Shown piece by piece: positions 40,387 to 49,695 of a DNA stretch of 64,000 nt. The stretch covers positions 549,001 through 613,000 of the forward strand of contig NZ_CP113783.1 in the NCBI RefSeq assembly GCF_029542205.1, given 5' to 3'. Position numbers and translations under genes: made by a program. Each line of letters starts with the position of its first letter. Position 1 is the first letter of the stretch. Origin of the DNA: Pseudoxanthomonas sp. SE1 (GTDB taxonomy: Bacteria > Pseudomonadota > Gammaproteobacteria > Xanthomonadales > Xanthomonadaceae). The notes beneath the pieces are model-generated. The model was given only the letters and a program-made list of their open reading frames with translations. It did not search any database and had not been told where the DNA came from.

Positions 40387-40460
40387 GCTGGAACAGGTTG
40401 TAATAGGACGTCGGCGGGAGAGAGAGATTGCCTGTGATGTTCCCGTTCAGGGGGAACACG
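40360..40460 (-). ncRNA. Candidate small RNA in the gap before the wHTH-propeller gene
   Basis: About 100 nt on the minus strand end at a strong terminator. From the 5' side it holds TGTTCCC / GGGAACA (7-bp stem, loop CCTGAAC), then a CAGG...CCTG stem enclosing a pyrimidine-rich CTCTCTCTCCCGCC loop, then the terminator. A -10-like TACAGT lies at 40472-40467 but no good -35 is seen. No open frame of note is present. C-rich loops recall trans-acting xanthomonad sRNAs, but identity is not established. Confidence 0.55.
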
Positions 40461-40608
40461 GCGGTCACTGTAAAATGCACCGCGACGGCGCGCTTTCCCC
40501 ATGCTGTTCCTGCACTTTGCCGAATTTGCCGGATTGAACGATCCGGTCGGAGACAGGTATTCAGGCACATGACGGGATGAGGGTGCCGGCGCAGCATCCG
40601 CCCCCAAC

Positions 40609-42954
40609 ATGCCCCTACCTGCCGAGCCCCCCATCGTGCCCCCTGCCGAACACCTGAAGGTGGGCGAGTGCTTCGTCGATATCGCCCTGCGCGAGATCCG
40701 TGCGCCGGGTGCCCGCAAGCCCGCGCGCATCACGCCCAAATCGATGGGCGTATTGCTGGCGCTGGCCGATGCGCCTGGAAGGGTCGTCACCCGCGACACG
40801 CTGCTGGCCGTGGTCTGGCCCGACACGCTGCCGACCAACGACGTGGTCACGCAGGCCATCACCCAGTTGCGCAAGGCATTCGGTGAACGCGGCGATGGCC
40901 CGCGCTACATCGAGACCATCGCCAAGAGCGGGTATCGCCTGCTTGCGTCGGTGGAGTGGTTGCCGGCTGCGGGCGGGGACGCTCCATCGCACGATGCCGG
41001 TGAAGCTGTTCCTGCTTCTTCCGCGCCAGCCGCTGCACCTGTCGTCGCGCCGCCAGATGATGCAGCCCGACACGCGGTCGCGCCGGTTACGGTCACGGCC
41101 AGCGCAGGACAGGTCCCGGACGCCCGCTTGTTCCGTCGATGGGCCTGGGGTATCGGGCTGGGCGTACTGGCGTTGGGTGTCGCAGCGTGGGGGCTGTGGA
41201 TGATGGTGACGCGCGGTGGACCGGTTCCGGCAGAGTCCGGCGTGCAGACACTGGTACCCGCACCGCGTCCGTATCGCCTGATCACCTCGGCGCCCGGATT
41301 CGAACTGTCACCGGCGCTGTCGCCGGACGGTTCGCAGGTCGCCTATCTCTCCAGCCTGACGGAGGAACTCGCAGGCACCGCGATCATGGTGCAGACCACC
41401 GAGCCGGCCCAGCCGCGCGCCCTGACATCGCCACCTGAAGGTGCATGGGACAGCAATCCGGAGTGGTCGCCCAGCGGCCGTGAGGTCGCCTTCCTGCGCC
41501 GCTTCCCCGGCAAGGACTGCCGGATCATGGCGGTCCAGGCCAGTGGTGGAGAGCCGCGCACACTCGGGATCTGCGATCCGAACAACCGGCCCAGTTTCGA
41601 CTGGATGCCCGGCGGGGACGGGCTGGTGTTCAGCAGTCCGCTGACGGGCGCGGGCGAACCGGGCCTGCGCCTGCTGGAGCTCGCCACGGGGCGTTGGCGT
41701 GCGCTGGATTACGGCGCGAACGACGAGGATGTCGATACCGCGCCGCGCTATTCGCCGGACGGGAAGTGGATCGCCTTTGTCCGCAACACGCCGCTGGGCG
41801 ACCTGTGGCGCATTCCCGCGGAAGGGGGCCGGGCAGAGCGCCTCACCCACCAGCGCGCGGAGTTGCGCGGCTGGGACTGGACCCCGGACGGCGAGGCCAT
41901 CGTGTTCGGGCGCCGTGTCGACAGTCACACGCGCCTGTATCGCCTGACGCTGCAGGATGGCCGCATCGAGGATCTCGGCATCGAGGATGCGCAGACGCCG
42001 GCCATCGCAGCGCGCGCGGACCAGTTGGCGTTCGTGCAGCGCAAGCCGCAGTTCGGCGTGTACCGCATCAGCAGTGCGCCGGCGATGGACGGGAAGCTGC
42101 CCGTGCCGGAACGGCTGTTCCCTTCCACCGGTCGCGACACGCTGCCGTCGGTGGCGCCGGATGGTCGCCAGATCGTGTTCACCTCCGACCGCTCCGGCGA
42201 CTACGCCCTGTGGTGGGCCGACATGGAACGCCCCGCGTCGTTGCGCCTGATCGAGGGTATCCATCCAGAGTCCCGCCACCTGCCTGCATGGTCGCCGGAC
42301 GGCAAGCGGGTGCTTGTCGTCGGGACCGACGGCGCCGGGCACTATGGTCTGCACGAACTGGTCCCCGCCAGCGGGCAACTGCAGTCGCTGGCGGTGCCGG
42401 TGGCACTGGAGGACCTGCTGTTTGCGGCCTATTCGCCGGACCCGGCGCGGATCTTCGTGGTCGCCGGACGCGGGGACAGCCAGCAACTGGTGCTGTTCGA
42501 CCGGAGCAGCACGCCGTGGCGACAGGTCGCCACCATCGAGGGGGTGTCGTTCGCGCGTCCCGATGGAGCACAGGGACGGATGCTGTTCACCCGGCTGGGT
42601 CGGGACGGGTTGTGGCAGGCAGACCTGTCGTTGTCGCCCGGCAGCATTCGCCAGATCGATGGCAATCACCCGGTGAGCCAGCGTTACCGCACCTGGACGG
42701 TCACCGAGGACGGCCAGGTCGAGTACCTCGAACAGCGGGCCGGGTGCTATGTCAGCCTGCGCCATATCGGCGCGGGACGTTCGCATCCCTCCCCCCGATG
42801 CCTGGAGCCGAACCACCTCTCCACGATCAATGGCTTCAGCGCACATGCGCGCACGCGTGTGGCGTACGTCTCAATGGCGATCAACGACGGGTCCGACATC
42901 GGCCTGCTTTCGTTGCGGCGCACGGCGGCGACGCCCCCTGCGCGGTTCTGGTAA
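40609..42954 (+). CDS. Membrane-bound winged-helix regulator with TolB-like propeller
   Basis: A 781-residue CadC-type protein. Residues about 15-115 form an OmpR/PhoB-like winged helix (PKSMGVLLALADAPGRVVTRD, then NDVVTQAITQLRKAFGE, KSGYRLL). A low-complexity Ala/Pro linker and one transmembrane segment (WAWGIGLGVLALGVAAWGLW, near 180-200) follow. The rest is a periplasmic PD40/TolB-type propeller with repeated LSPDGSQVAY-like blades. It would bind DNA while sensing a periplasmic signal directly, without a kinase. The target genes are unknown. Confidence 0.88.
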   Translation: MPLPAEPPIVPPAEHLKVGECFVDIALREIRAPGARKPARITPKSMGVLLALADAPGRVVTRDTLLAVVWPDTLPTNDVVTQAITQLRKAFGERGDGPRYIETIAKSGYRLLASVEWLPAAGGDAPSHDAGEAVPASSAPAAAPVVAPPDDAARHAVAPVTVTASAGQVPDARLFRRWAWGIGLGVLALGVAAWGLWMMVTRGGPVPAESGVQTLVPAPRPYRLITSAPGFELSPALSPDGSQVAYLSSLTEELAGTAIMVQTTEPAQPRALTSPPEGAWDSNPEWSPSGREVAFLRRFPGKDCRIMAVQASGGEPRTLGICDPNNRPSFDWMPGGDGLVFSSPLTGAGEPGLRLLELATGRWRALDYGANDEDVDTAPRYSPDGKWIAFVRNTPLGDLWRIPAEGGRAERLTHQRAELRGWDWTPDGEAIVFGRRVDSHTRLYRLTLQDGRIEDLGIEDAQTPAIAARADQLAFVQRKPQFGVYRISSAPAMDGKLPVPERLFPSTGRDTLPSVAPDGRQIVFTSDRSGDYALWWADMERPASLRLIEGIHPESRHLPAWSPDGKRVLVVGTDGAGHYGLHELVPASGQLQSLAVPVALEDLLFAAYSPDPARIFVVAGRGDSQQLVLFDRSSTPWRQVATIEGVSFARPDGAQGRMLFTRLGRDGLWQADLSLSPGSIRQIDGNHPVSQRYRTWTVTEDGQVEYLEQRAGCYVSLRHIGAGRSHPSPRCLEPNHLSTINGFSAHARTRVAYVSMAINDGSDIGLLSLRRTAATPPARFW

Positions 42955-43101
42955 GTCGCTGATCCGGAAAAAGAAAACACTTTCGCAAGTTCTTCGGAAG
43001 CGGATTCGTGGAGATTTCGGCGGGTTTTCCGCGCAATTTCCTGCCGCATCGGTCGTGTTCCGGCACATCCACTGCTCCTGTTGTGCAAAGTGGAACGACC
43101 G

Positions 43102-44010
43102 ATGGAGCAAACCTTGTGGGGGGATCGCGGACAAGTGGTCCGTGCCGATGCCGCCGATGGCCAGGATCCGAACGGCTGCGTCGCGGTCTCGCGGCTGGGC
43201 GCCGTGCAGGCGGGCGCTGACGTATTCAGCGTGTGGGTGCAGTTGCGCGGCACCTCATGGGTGGAAGCCAAGGAAGGGCGTTTCCGGCTGCGCCGGGGCC
43301 ACTGGATCGCGCTGGAGCGCGATTCCAAGCCGCTGGTGCAGAGCGACCGCTACGGCCTGTGCCTGGGGGTGGCGCTGAGCGCGGACGCGCTGCGCGCGAT
43401 GGCGCGATTCGCCGACAGCCCCCTGTATGCCGGCCGTGGGCGGTTGTCCCGGCGCGATGCGTTGACGCTGCTGCGCCTGTGGCGCGCAGTGTCCCGGCAC
43501 GCACCGCAAGGTCCGGATTTCCTCGCGCTGCGTCCCTTGCTGCTGCATGTGGTGGCCATCCAGCAGGAGTTCTCCGACTACATCCAGCGTTGCCCGGGGC
43601 GTTCACGCAGCCGCAAGCGTCAGGTCTTCGGTCGCCTGCAGCGCGCCCGTCTCTATCTGGAAGGCAATTGCGACCGCGTGGTGCGGATCAGCGAACTGGC
43701 CGAACTGACTAGCTTCTCCAGCTGGTACTTCTCGCGCACCTTCTACAGCCTGTACGACGAAAGCCCACAGGCGGCCGCGGCACGGATGCGGCTGGAGCAT
43801 GCGGCCGAACTGCTGCGCAACACCTCGATGATGGTGGGCGAAGTCGCCGCGGCATCGGGTTTCGACAATTGCTGCAGCTTCGCCCGGGCTTTCCGTGCGC
43901 GCTTCGGAACCTCGGCGAGTCGGTATCGCATCGCATCGACTGCGTCGAGGACAGACTCGGCAAAGTCATCGGCCCTCGTGCGCAAAGCGGCCGTGAAGAC
44001 TGGAACGTAA
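43102..44010 (+). CDS. AraC-family regulator upstream of the TonB receptor
   Basis: A 302-residue regulator. The C-terminal AraC/XylS DNA-binding domain covers about residues 185-285: ISELAELTSFSSWYFSRTF is the first helix-turn-helix and MVGEVAAASGFDNCCSFAR the second. The N-terminal half looks like a beta-rich effector domain without a clear family match. ATG at 43102 was preferred to an upstream TTG. It lies 58 bp before the receptor gene on the same strand, which suggests it controls that gene and perhaps the downstream hydroxylase-sulfotransferase. Confidence 0.88.
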   Translation: MEQTLWGDRGQVVRADAADGQDPNGCVAVSRLGAVQAGADVFSVWVQLRGTSWVEAKEGRFRLRRGHWIALERDSKPLVQSDRYGLCLGVALSADALRAMARFADSPLYAGRGRLSRRDALTLLRLWRAVSRHAPQGPDFLALRPLLLHVVAIQQEFSDYIQRCPGRSRSRKRQVFGRLQRARLYLEGNCDRVVRISELAELTSFSSWYFSRTFYSLYDESPQAAAARMRLEHAAELLRNTSMMVGEVAAASGFDNCCSFARAFRARFGTSASRYRIASTASRTDSAKSSALVRKAAVKTGT

Positions 44011-44068
44011 GTTTGCAAGGCGTTTTAACACGCCCATAACGCAACACGTTCCCCTGAGGAGAGATTCA

Positions 44069-46927
44069 ATGAACCATCGTAGTCCGCGTCGCGCGATGCG
44101 GGTCGGCTTGCTGCCGGCCGGCATTGCCATCGCACTGGTCCCGGCGTTCGCCATGGCGCAGGAAACCACCGATGCGCCCTCGAGCACCACCACGCTCGAT
44201 CGCCTCGAAGTCACCGGCTCCCGCATCCGCGGCGCCGACATGGAAACGCAGCAGCCGATCATCACCATCGCGCGTGAGGACATCGAGAAGCAGGGCTTCA
44301 CCTCGGTGGCCGACGTGCTGCAGAACCTGACCTCCGCCGGTTCCCCCGCGATCGCGCGTTCCGAAGCGCTGGCCTCGGGCGAGAACGTGGGTGGTTACTA
44401 CGTCGACATCCGCAACCTGGGCGCGACCCGTACCCTGGTGCTGGTCAACGGCCGTCGCCTGGGCGCCACCACCGGTGGTTACCAGGATCTGAGCCAGATC
44501 CCGATGTCGGCGATCGACCGCATCGAAGTGCTGAAGGACGGCGCGTCCGCCATCTACGGTTCCGACGCGATCGCCGGCGTGGTAAACGTCATCACCCGCA
44601 AGCGTTTCGAAGGTGCCGAAGCATCGGCCTACATCGGTCAGACCGGTGAAGGCGACGGCGACACCAAGCAGTACTCGTTTACCGTGGGCTCGGCCAGCGA
44701 CCGTGGCGGCGTCACCCTGTCGGTCGAGTACTCGAAGGAAGATCCGATCTCCGCCGCCGACCGCTGGTTCTCCAAGGACGGCAACGCGGGTCCGGCCTAT
44801 CCGGGTTCGGGCTGGAGCCCGATCAGCCAGAACGGCTCGTTCTGCGATCCCTGCTCGCCCGCGGCATCCGCCGTGTGGTGGACGCTGAGCGAGGGTGGCG
44901 ATCCGGCCAACCGTGCCGACTACCGTGTGCACACGGCGGATGACAACGCGAACGCCAACCAGCAGATGTTCCTGTCCACGGGCATCGAGCGTCGTTCGGT
45001 GTTCGTCAACGCGAACTACGACGTGACCGACAACATCACGTTCAACGCCGACGTGCTGTACAACCACCGCTCCACGCAGCAGCAGATCGCCGGCTATCCG
45101 TACCAGTCCGCCGCGTTCGACACGCCGCTGTCCGCCGACAGTGCGTTCAACCCGATGGCGGGCGACACCACGTTCCGCCGTCGCCTGTGGGAGATGCCGC
45201 GCACCACCGACAGCGAGCTGGAAACCTATCGCTTCGCCGGTGGCTTCGCCGGCTTCTTCGACCTGGGTGGCAAGACCTGGGATTGGGATGTCGGTGCGCT
45301 GATCAACCGCAACCAGTCGACCAAGCGCGCGCGCGGCGACATGAGCCTGATCGCGTCGCGCCAGGCGCTGGGTCCGTCGTTCATCAACGCCGACGGCGTC
45401 GCCCAGTGCGGCAGCGCGGCCGATCCGACCCCGCTCTCCGATTGCCGTCCGTGGAACCCGCTGCTGCCTTACGGCGTCGCCGGCCCGGGCTCGCTGTCCG
45501 ATCCGGACCTGCAGAAGTTCCTGTTCCCGTGGTTCACCGATACCGGCCTGACCCGCACCACCAGCTACACCGCCAACCTGGCGGGTACGTTGTTCGAGTT
45601 GCCGGCCGGCGATCTGGGCATCGCGGTGGGCGTCGAGCACCGCAAGGAGCAGGGCCGCTTCGTGCCGGACGCGTTCGCGCAGTCGGGCCAGAGCACGGGT
45701 CTGGGTGCGACCACCACCGAGGGCGACTATTCGGTCGATGAGTTCTACGTCGAGCTGAACATCCCGGTGCTGGCCGACATGGCGTTCGCGAAGGAACTGA
45801 CCTTCAACGTCGCCAGCCGCTATTCCGACTACAGCAACTTCGGCGACACGATCAACAGCAAGTTCGGCTTCACCTGGCGTCCGATCGACGAACTGCTGGT
45901 CCGCGGCACCTATGCCGAGGGCTTCCGCGCGCCGACGATCGACAACCTGTACGGCGGCATCGGCACCAGCTTCGAGAACTACACCGACCCCTGCGGCGTC
46001 GGTGCGGTGAACAGCGTCAACGGCAACGCGGCATGCACAGGCGCGGGCGTTCCGCTCGGCTACGTGCAGCTGGGCCAGGGCCTGGTGCCCTGCACGACGT
46101 ATCCGTGCGCCACGCCGGACCAGTTCATCACGGGCTCCAATCCTTCGCTCGTGCCGGAAACGTCCAAGAGCAAGACCATGGGCCTGGTATGGTCGCCGCG
46201 CTGGGTGGAAGGTCTGGACATCTCGCTGGACTGGTACCGCTACGAGCTGACGGACATGATCATCTCGGACAGCGTGGACCGCATCCTGCGTGACTGCTAC
46301 GTGCTGGGCAACAGTGCCCGTTGCGAAGGCATCGTGCGTGCGGACGATGGCCATATCACCAGCCTGTTCTATGGCCTGGCCAACCTGGGTTCGATGGAAA
46401 CCGAAGGCTTCGACCTGGGCGTGAAGTACGCCCTGCCGGAGCAGTCGTTCGGCAAGATCGCGTTCGACTGGACCTCGTCCTACACGAGCGTCTACGACGA
46501 GGAAAGCGAGAACTCGGCCGGCGAGAAGATCATCGTGGGCAACGTGGGCAACTCCGGTATCTTCCGCCTGCGCTCGAACCTGGGCGTGGACTGGTCGCTG
46601 GGCGACTTCGCGGTCAACTGGACGGCCCGTTACTACTCGGGCATGAAGGAAAGCTGCGTGCCGGCCCGTCCCTGCACGGATCCCGACCACATCGCCAATG
46701 GCGAAGAGGATGCGATCCGCCGCGTGGGATCCAACACGTTCCACGACCTGCAGGTCAGCTACAAGGCGCCGTGGGATGCCACGATCGCCATCGGCGCCAA
46801 CAACGTGTTCGACCACAAGGGTCCGCTGATGTTCTCGAACTCGGCGTACCGCCACAGCGACTTCGCGTACTACGGTGGCTTCGATTTCGATCGTTACCTG
46901 TACGTCAAGTACACCCAGCGCTTCTGA
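44069..46927 (+). CDS. TonB-dependent outer membrane receptor
   Basis: A 952-residue receptor. The signal peptide ends AFAMA before QETTDAP. A TonB-box-like stretch (TTLDRLEVTGSRI) and plug domain follow (IRNLGATRTLVLVNGRRLG, IDRIEVLKDGASAIYGSDA), then the beta-barrel ending in F. Extracellular loops hold several closely spaced cysteine pairs (CDPC, CVPARPC, and others), probably disulfides. It belongs to the large VTGSR subfamily expanded in xanthomonads, whose substrates are mostly unknown; no iron-specific feature is seen. GAGGAGA precedes the ATG. A strong terminator follows. Confidence 0.93.
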   Translation: MNHRSPRRAMRVGLLPAGIAIALVPAFAMAQETTDAPSSTTTLDRLEVTGSRIRGADMETQQPIITIAREDIEKQGFTSVADVLQNLTSAGSPAIARSEALASGENVGGYYVDIRNLGATRTLVLVNGRRLGATTGGYQDLSQIPMSAIDRIEVLKDGASAIYGSDAIAGVVNVITRKRFEGAEASAYIGQTGEGDGDTKQYSFTVGSASDRGGVTLSVEYSKEDPISAADRWFSKDGNAGPAYPGSGWSPISQNGSFCDPCSPAASAVWWTLSEGGDPANRADYRVHTADDNANANQQMFLSTGIERRSVFVNANYDVTDNITFNADVLYNHRSTQQQIAGYPYQSAAFDTPLSADSAFNPMAGDTTFRRRLWEMPRTTDSELETYRFAGGFAGFFDLGGKTWDWDVGALINRNQSTKRARGDMSLIASRQALGPSFINADGVAQCGSAADPTPLSDCRPWNPLLPYGVAGPGSLSDPDLQKFLFPWFTDTGLTRTTSYTANLAGTLFELPAGDLGIAVGVEHRKEQGRFVPDAFAQSGQSTGLGATTTEGDYSVDEFYVELNIPVLADMAFAKELTFNVASRYSDYSNFGDTINSKFGFTWRPIDELLVRGTYAEGFRAPTIDNLYGGIGTSFENYTDPCGVGAVNSVNGNAACTGAGVPLGYVQLGQGLVPCTTYPCATPDQFITGSNPSLVPETSKSKTMGLVWSPRWVEGLDISLDWYRYELTDMIISDSVDRILRDCYVLGNSARCEGIVRADDGHITSLFYGLANLGSMETEGFDLGVKYALPEQSFGKIAFDWTSSYTSVYDEESENSAGEKIIVGNVGNSGIFRLRSNLGVDWSLGDFAVNWTARYYSGMKESCVPARPCTDPDHIANGEEDAIRRVGSNTFHDLQVSYKAPWDATIAIGANNVFDHKGPLMFSNSAYRHSDFAYYGGFDFDRYLYVKYTQRF

Positions 46928-46954
46928 TCTCCGGATCGACGCGTCTGCTTCACC

Positions 46955-46985
46955 ACGACGGCCCCGCAAGGGGCCGTCGTTCTTT
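46955..46985 (+). terminator. Rho-independent terminator after the TonB receptor
   Basis: ACGACGGCCCC / GGGGCCGTCGT with a GCAA tetraloop and TCTTT tail, 27 bp after the receptor stop. The gene downstream therefore needs read-through or its own promoter. Confidence 0.88.
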
Positions 46986-47075
46986 GCGGGCACGGCAGCG
47001 TGGCGGCGGTTGGTATCATCCGGCGTACCGATCACCGTCCCGTTCCCGGGGCCTTGCCGAGATCCGCACGACCCC

Positions 47076-48926
47076 ATGAAGCTGCCCGCCCCCTTCATCC
47101 AGCTGCCCGTTGCCTTCGACGCCGAGGCGTTGGCGCGCGAGGTGCTGGCGATCGACGAGGCATGCTGGCGGTCCCATCCGGGCGGGATCCCCGGCAACAG
47201 CGCGCTCGCGCTGATCACCACGGAAGGCGATCCCGACAGCGACCAGGTCACGGGACGGATGCGGCCCACGCCTTCGCTGGCGCGGTTGCCATACCTCATG
47301 CAGGTACTGGAATCGCTCGGCGCCACGTGGGGGCGTTCCCGGCTCATGCGTCTCTCGGGGCAGTCCGAGGTCACCGGGCATGTCGACATCAATTACTACT
47401 GGCGTGAACACATGCGTGTACACGTGCCGATCATCACCACGCCCTCGGTACGTTTCCAGTGCGGCGACAGTGAAGTGAACATGGCGGCGGGCGAGTGCTG
47501 GATCTTCGACACGTGGCGTCACCACCGGGTCCTGAACGAAAGCAGCGAAACGCGCATCCACCTGGTGGCCGATACGGTGGGCGGCGTCGCGTTCTGGGAC
47601 CTGCTGGAGCAGGGCAGGACCCCGGAGCGGCGCGAGCCGGGTTGGGCGCCACGACGGATCGCACCGATGCAGGGCCACCAGGCGACGCTGGACTATGAAT
47701 CGTTCAACGCATCCGACGTGATGACGCCGTGGGAGCTTCGCGAGTGCATCGGCTTCCTGGTCAACGACGCTGAGCGCACCCCACAGGTGCCAGCGATCCA
47801 TGCGCTGCTGATGCGTTTCGCGCGCCACTGGCACGGCGTGTGGGCCTGCCACGGCAACCAGGTGTCGGGACTCCCGCATTTCAGGGCGCTGCTGAAGGAC
47901 ACCCAGGAAAAGCTCCTGCAGGCGGGCGTTGCACAGGTCCGGCTGCAGAACGGACTGGGACTGCTGGCGGCGTTGAAGGCGCACATCTTCAGCATGGCCC
48001 TGGCTGCCGATGTCGATGAGTCCGCGCGTCGCGATCCGCATGGCGCCAAGCCTGCGGCAACGGACAGGCAGGCGGGCAGCGGCACCCGGATGAACGCACG
48101 GAAGCTCGATCAGCCGGTTTTCATCGTCAGTCCGCCGCGTTCCGGTTCCACGCTGCTGTTCGAGACACTGTCCGGTGCGCGCGACGTATACACGATCGGC
48201 GATGAAAGCCATCAGCTGATCGAGGGTGTCGAGGGCCTGGCACCCGCGCAACGCGGGTTCCACTCCAACCAGTTGGGGCGTGTCGATGCCACGCCGACGG
48301 TCGTGCAAGTGTTGCGTACCCGGTTCCTCGACGCGCTGCGTGATCGCGAGGGCAACGTACCGGATGAAGGCGCGACGATCCGGATGCTGGAGAAGACGCC
48401 GAAGAACGCGCTGCGCATTCCGTTCCTGAAGGCGGTGTTCCCCGACGCGAAGTTCATCTACCTGCATCGCGATCCGCGGCAGGTCTGGGGCAGCATGATC
48501 GACGGATGGCAGTCCGGCAGGTTCCGCATGTACAACCTGCCCGGCTGGCAGGGGCCGGCATGGTCGTTCCTGCTGACGCCCGGCTGGCAGGCGTTGGACG
48601 GAAAGGAGCTCGGGGAGATCGTGGCGAGCCAGTGGGAAACCGCGACGCGCCTCATGCTGGACGATCTGGATGCGCTGTCGCCTGCCGACTGGGTGTCGGT
48701 CGACTACGGATGCTTCGTGCAGGACCCACAGCGGGAGGTGCTGCGCCTGAGCGAATGGGCCGGCTGGTCGTGGGACCGCGAACTCGGCGGACAGCTGCCC
48801 CTGTCGCGCTACACGCTGACGAAACCCGATCCGGGCAAGTGGCGACGGCATGCGGCCGACATCGAGCCGCGCCTCGTGCAGTGGAAGGCCACGATCGAAC
48901 GCGCGGCACGCGCCGCGGGTCTCTGA
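47076..48926 (+). CDS. Aspartyl/asparaginyl beta-hydroxylase-sulfotransferase fusion protein
   Basis: A 616-residue two-enzyme protein. Residues about 60-300 match the Asp/Asn beta-hydroxylase (Asp_Arg_Hydrox) fold: iron ligands H102 in GHVD and H149 or H150 in WRHHRVLNES, RVHVPI, and R160 of RIHLVAD as probable 2-oxoglutarate contact. From about 345 the protein is a PAPS sulfotransferase: the 5'-phosphosulfate loop is SPPRSGSTLLFE at 352-363 and the 3'-phosphate motif is YLHRDPRQVWGS. No signal peptide, so cytosolic. It may hydroxylate and then sulfate one target. The receptor gene and AraC gene upstream suggest a linked function, which is inference. Confidence 0.88.
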   Translation: MKLPAPFIQLPVAFDAEALAREVLAIDEACWRSHPGGIPGNSALALITTEGDPDSDQVTGRMRPTPSLARLPYLMQVLESLGATWGRSRLMRLSGQSEVTGHVDINYYWREHMRVHVPIITTPSVRFQCGDSEVNMAAGECWIFDTWRHHRVLNESSETRIHLVADTVGGVAFWDLLEQGRTPERREPGWAPRRIAPMQGHQATLDYESFNASDVMTPWELRECIGFLVNDAERTPQVPAIHALLMRFARHWHGVWACHGNQVSGLPHFRALLKDTQEKLLQAGVAQVRLQNGLGLLAALKAHIFSMALAADVDESARRDPHGAKPAATDRQAGSGTRMNARKLDQPVFIVSPPRSGSTLLFETLSGARDVYTIGDESHQLIEGVEGLAPAQRGFHSNQLGRVDATPTVVQVLRTRFLDALRDREGNVPDEGATIRMLEKTPKNALRIPFLKAVFPDAKFIYLHRDPRQVWGSMIDGWQSGRFRMYNLPGWQGPAWSFLLTPGWQALDGKELGEIVASQWETATRLMLDDLDALSPADWVSVDYGCFVQDPQREVLRLSEWAGWSWDRELGGQLPLSRYTLTKPDPGKWRRHAADIEPRLVQWKATIERAARAAGL

Positions 48927-48937
48927 TCGCAGGAAGA

Positions 48938-48966
48938 AAAAAGGCCGCCCCTGGGGCGGCCTTTCT
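48938..48966. terminator. Bidirectional terminator between the fusion gene and ppa
   Basis: AAAGGCCGCC / GGCGGCCTTT around CCTGG, with an A run on one side and TTTCTT on the other, lies between two convergent genes and can end both transcripts. Confidence 0.88.
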
Positions 48967-48987
48967 TGTCGATGCGCGCGGGAGCAC

Positions 48988-49542
48988 TCAGAACTTGTGC
49001 TTCTCGTCTTCCGGCTGCGCGGCCTGGCGGGCGATGGCGTCCACCAGCACGGCCTTGGCTTCGGCGGCGTTGCCCCAGCCGTCCAGCTTGACCCACTTGC
49101 CCTTCTCCAGGTCCTTGTAGTGCTCGAAGAAGTGGCCGATGCGCTCCAGCCAGTGCGGGCTGACCTGGTCGATGTCGCTGATGTGGCTGTAGCCCGCGAA
49201 CACCTTGTCCACCGGCACGGCCAGCAGCTTCTCGTCGCTGCCGGCCTCGTCGCTCATGCGCAGCACGCCGACCGGGCGGCAGCGGATCACCGAACCGGGG
49301 ATCAGCGGCAGCGGCAGTACGACCAGCACATCGGCCGGGTCGCCGTCGCCGCACAGCGTGTGCGGCACGTAGCCGTAGTTGCAGGGGTAGCGCATGGGCG
49401 TGGAGAGGATGCGGTCGACGAAGATCGCGCCGCTGGCCTTGTCCACCTCGTACTTCACCGGCTCGGCGTCCTTGGGGATCTCGATGATGACGTTGATTTC
49501 GTCCGGCGGGTTCTTGCCGGCGCTGACCAGATCCAGGCCCAT
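48988..49542 (-). CDS. ppa: Inorganic pyrophosphatase (family I)
   Basis: A 184-residue cytosolic enzyme hydrolysing pyrophosphate. The family I metal-site signature is DGDPADVLV; YPCNYGYVPHT and KDLEKGKWVKLDGW are also standard. Length fits hexameric bacterial PPases. The start MGLDLVSAGKNPPDEINVI is unambiguous and GGAG lies upstream. Confidence 0.96.
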   Translation of the reverse strand: MGLDLVSAGKNPPDEINVIIEIPKDAEPVKYEVDKASGAIFVDRILSTPMRYPCNYGYVPHTLCGDGDPADVLVVLPLPLIPGSVIRCRPVGVLRMSDEAGSDEKLLAVPVDKVFAGYSHISDIDQVSPHWLERIGHFFEHYKDLEKGKWVKLDGWGNAAEAKAVLVDAIARQAAQPEDEKHKF

Positions 49543-49695
49543 TGCGTGCTCCGAGGGGGTGGGGTGAAAGAGGCCGGCATTTTACGCGCTTGGCTGCTGC
49601 GGCGCAGCAGGGACCGGGCCGGGCTGGCCGGCCGTCGGCGCGGAAAGCGTGATTCAGGCTGTCCTTCAGCTTGCCGGGCCTAGAATCCGCCGCCC

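Noticed and set aside
43081..43101. TTG start seven codons upstream for the AraC regulator
   Set aside because: ATG at 43102 has a better ribosome site and the extra residues are not domain-like.
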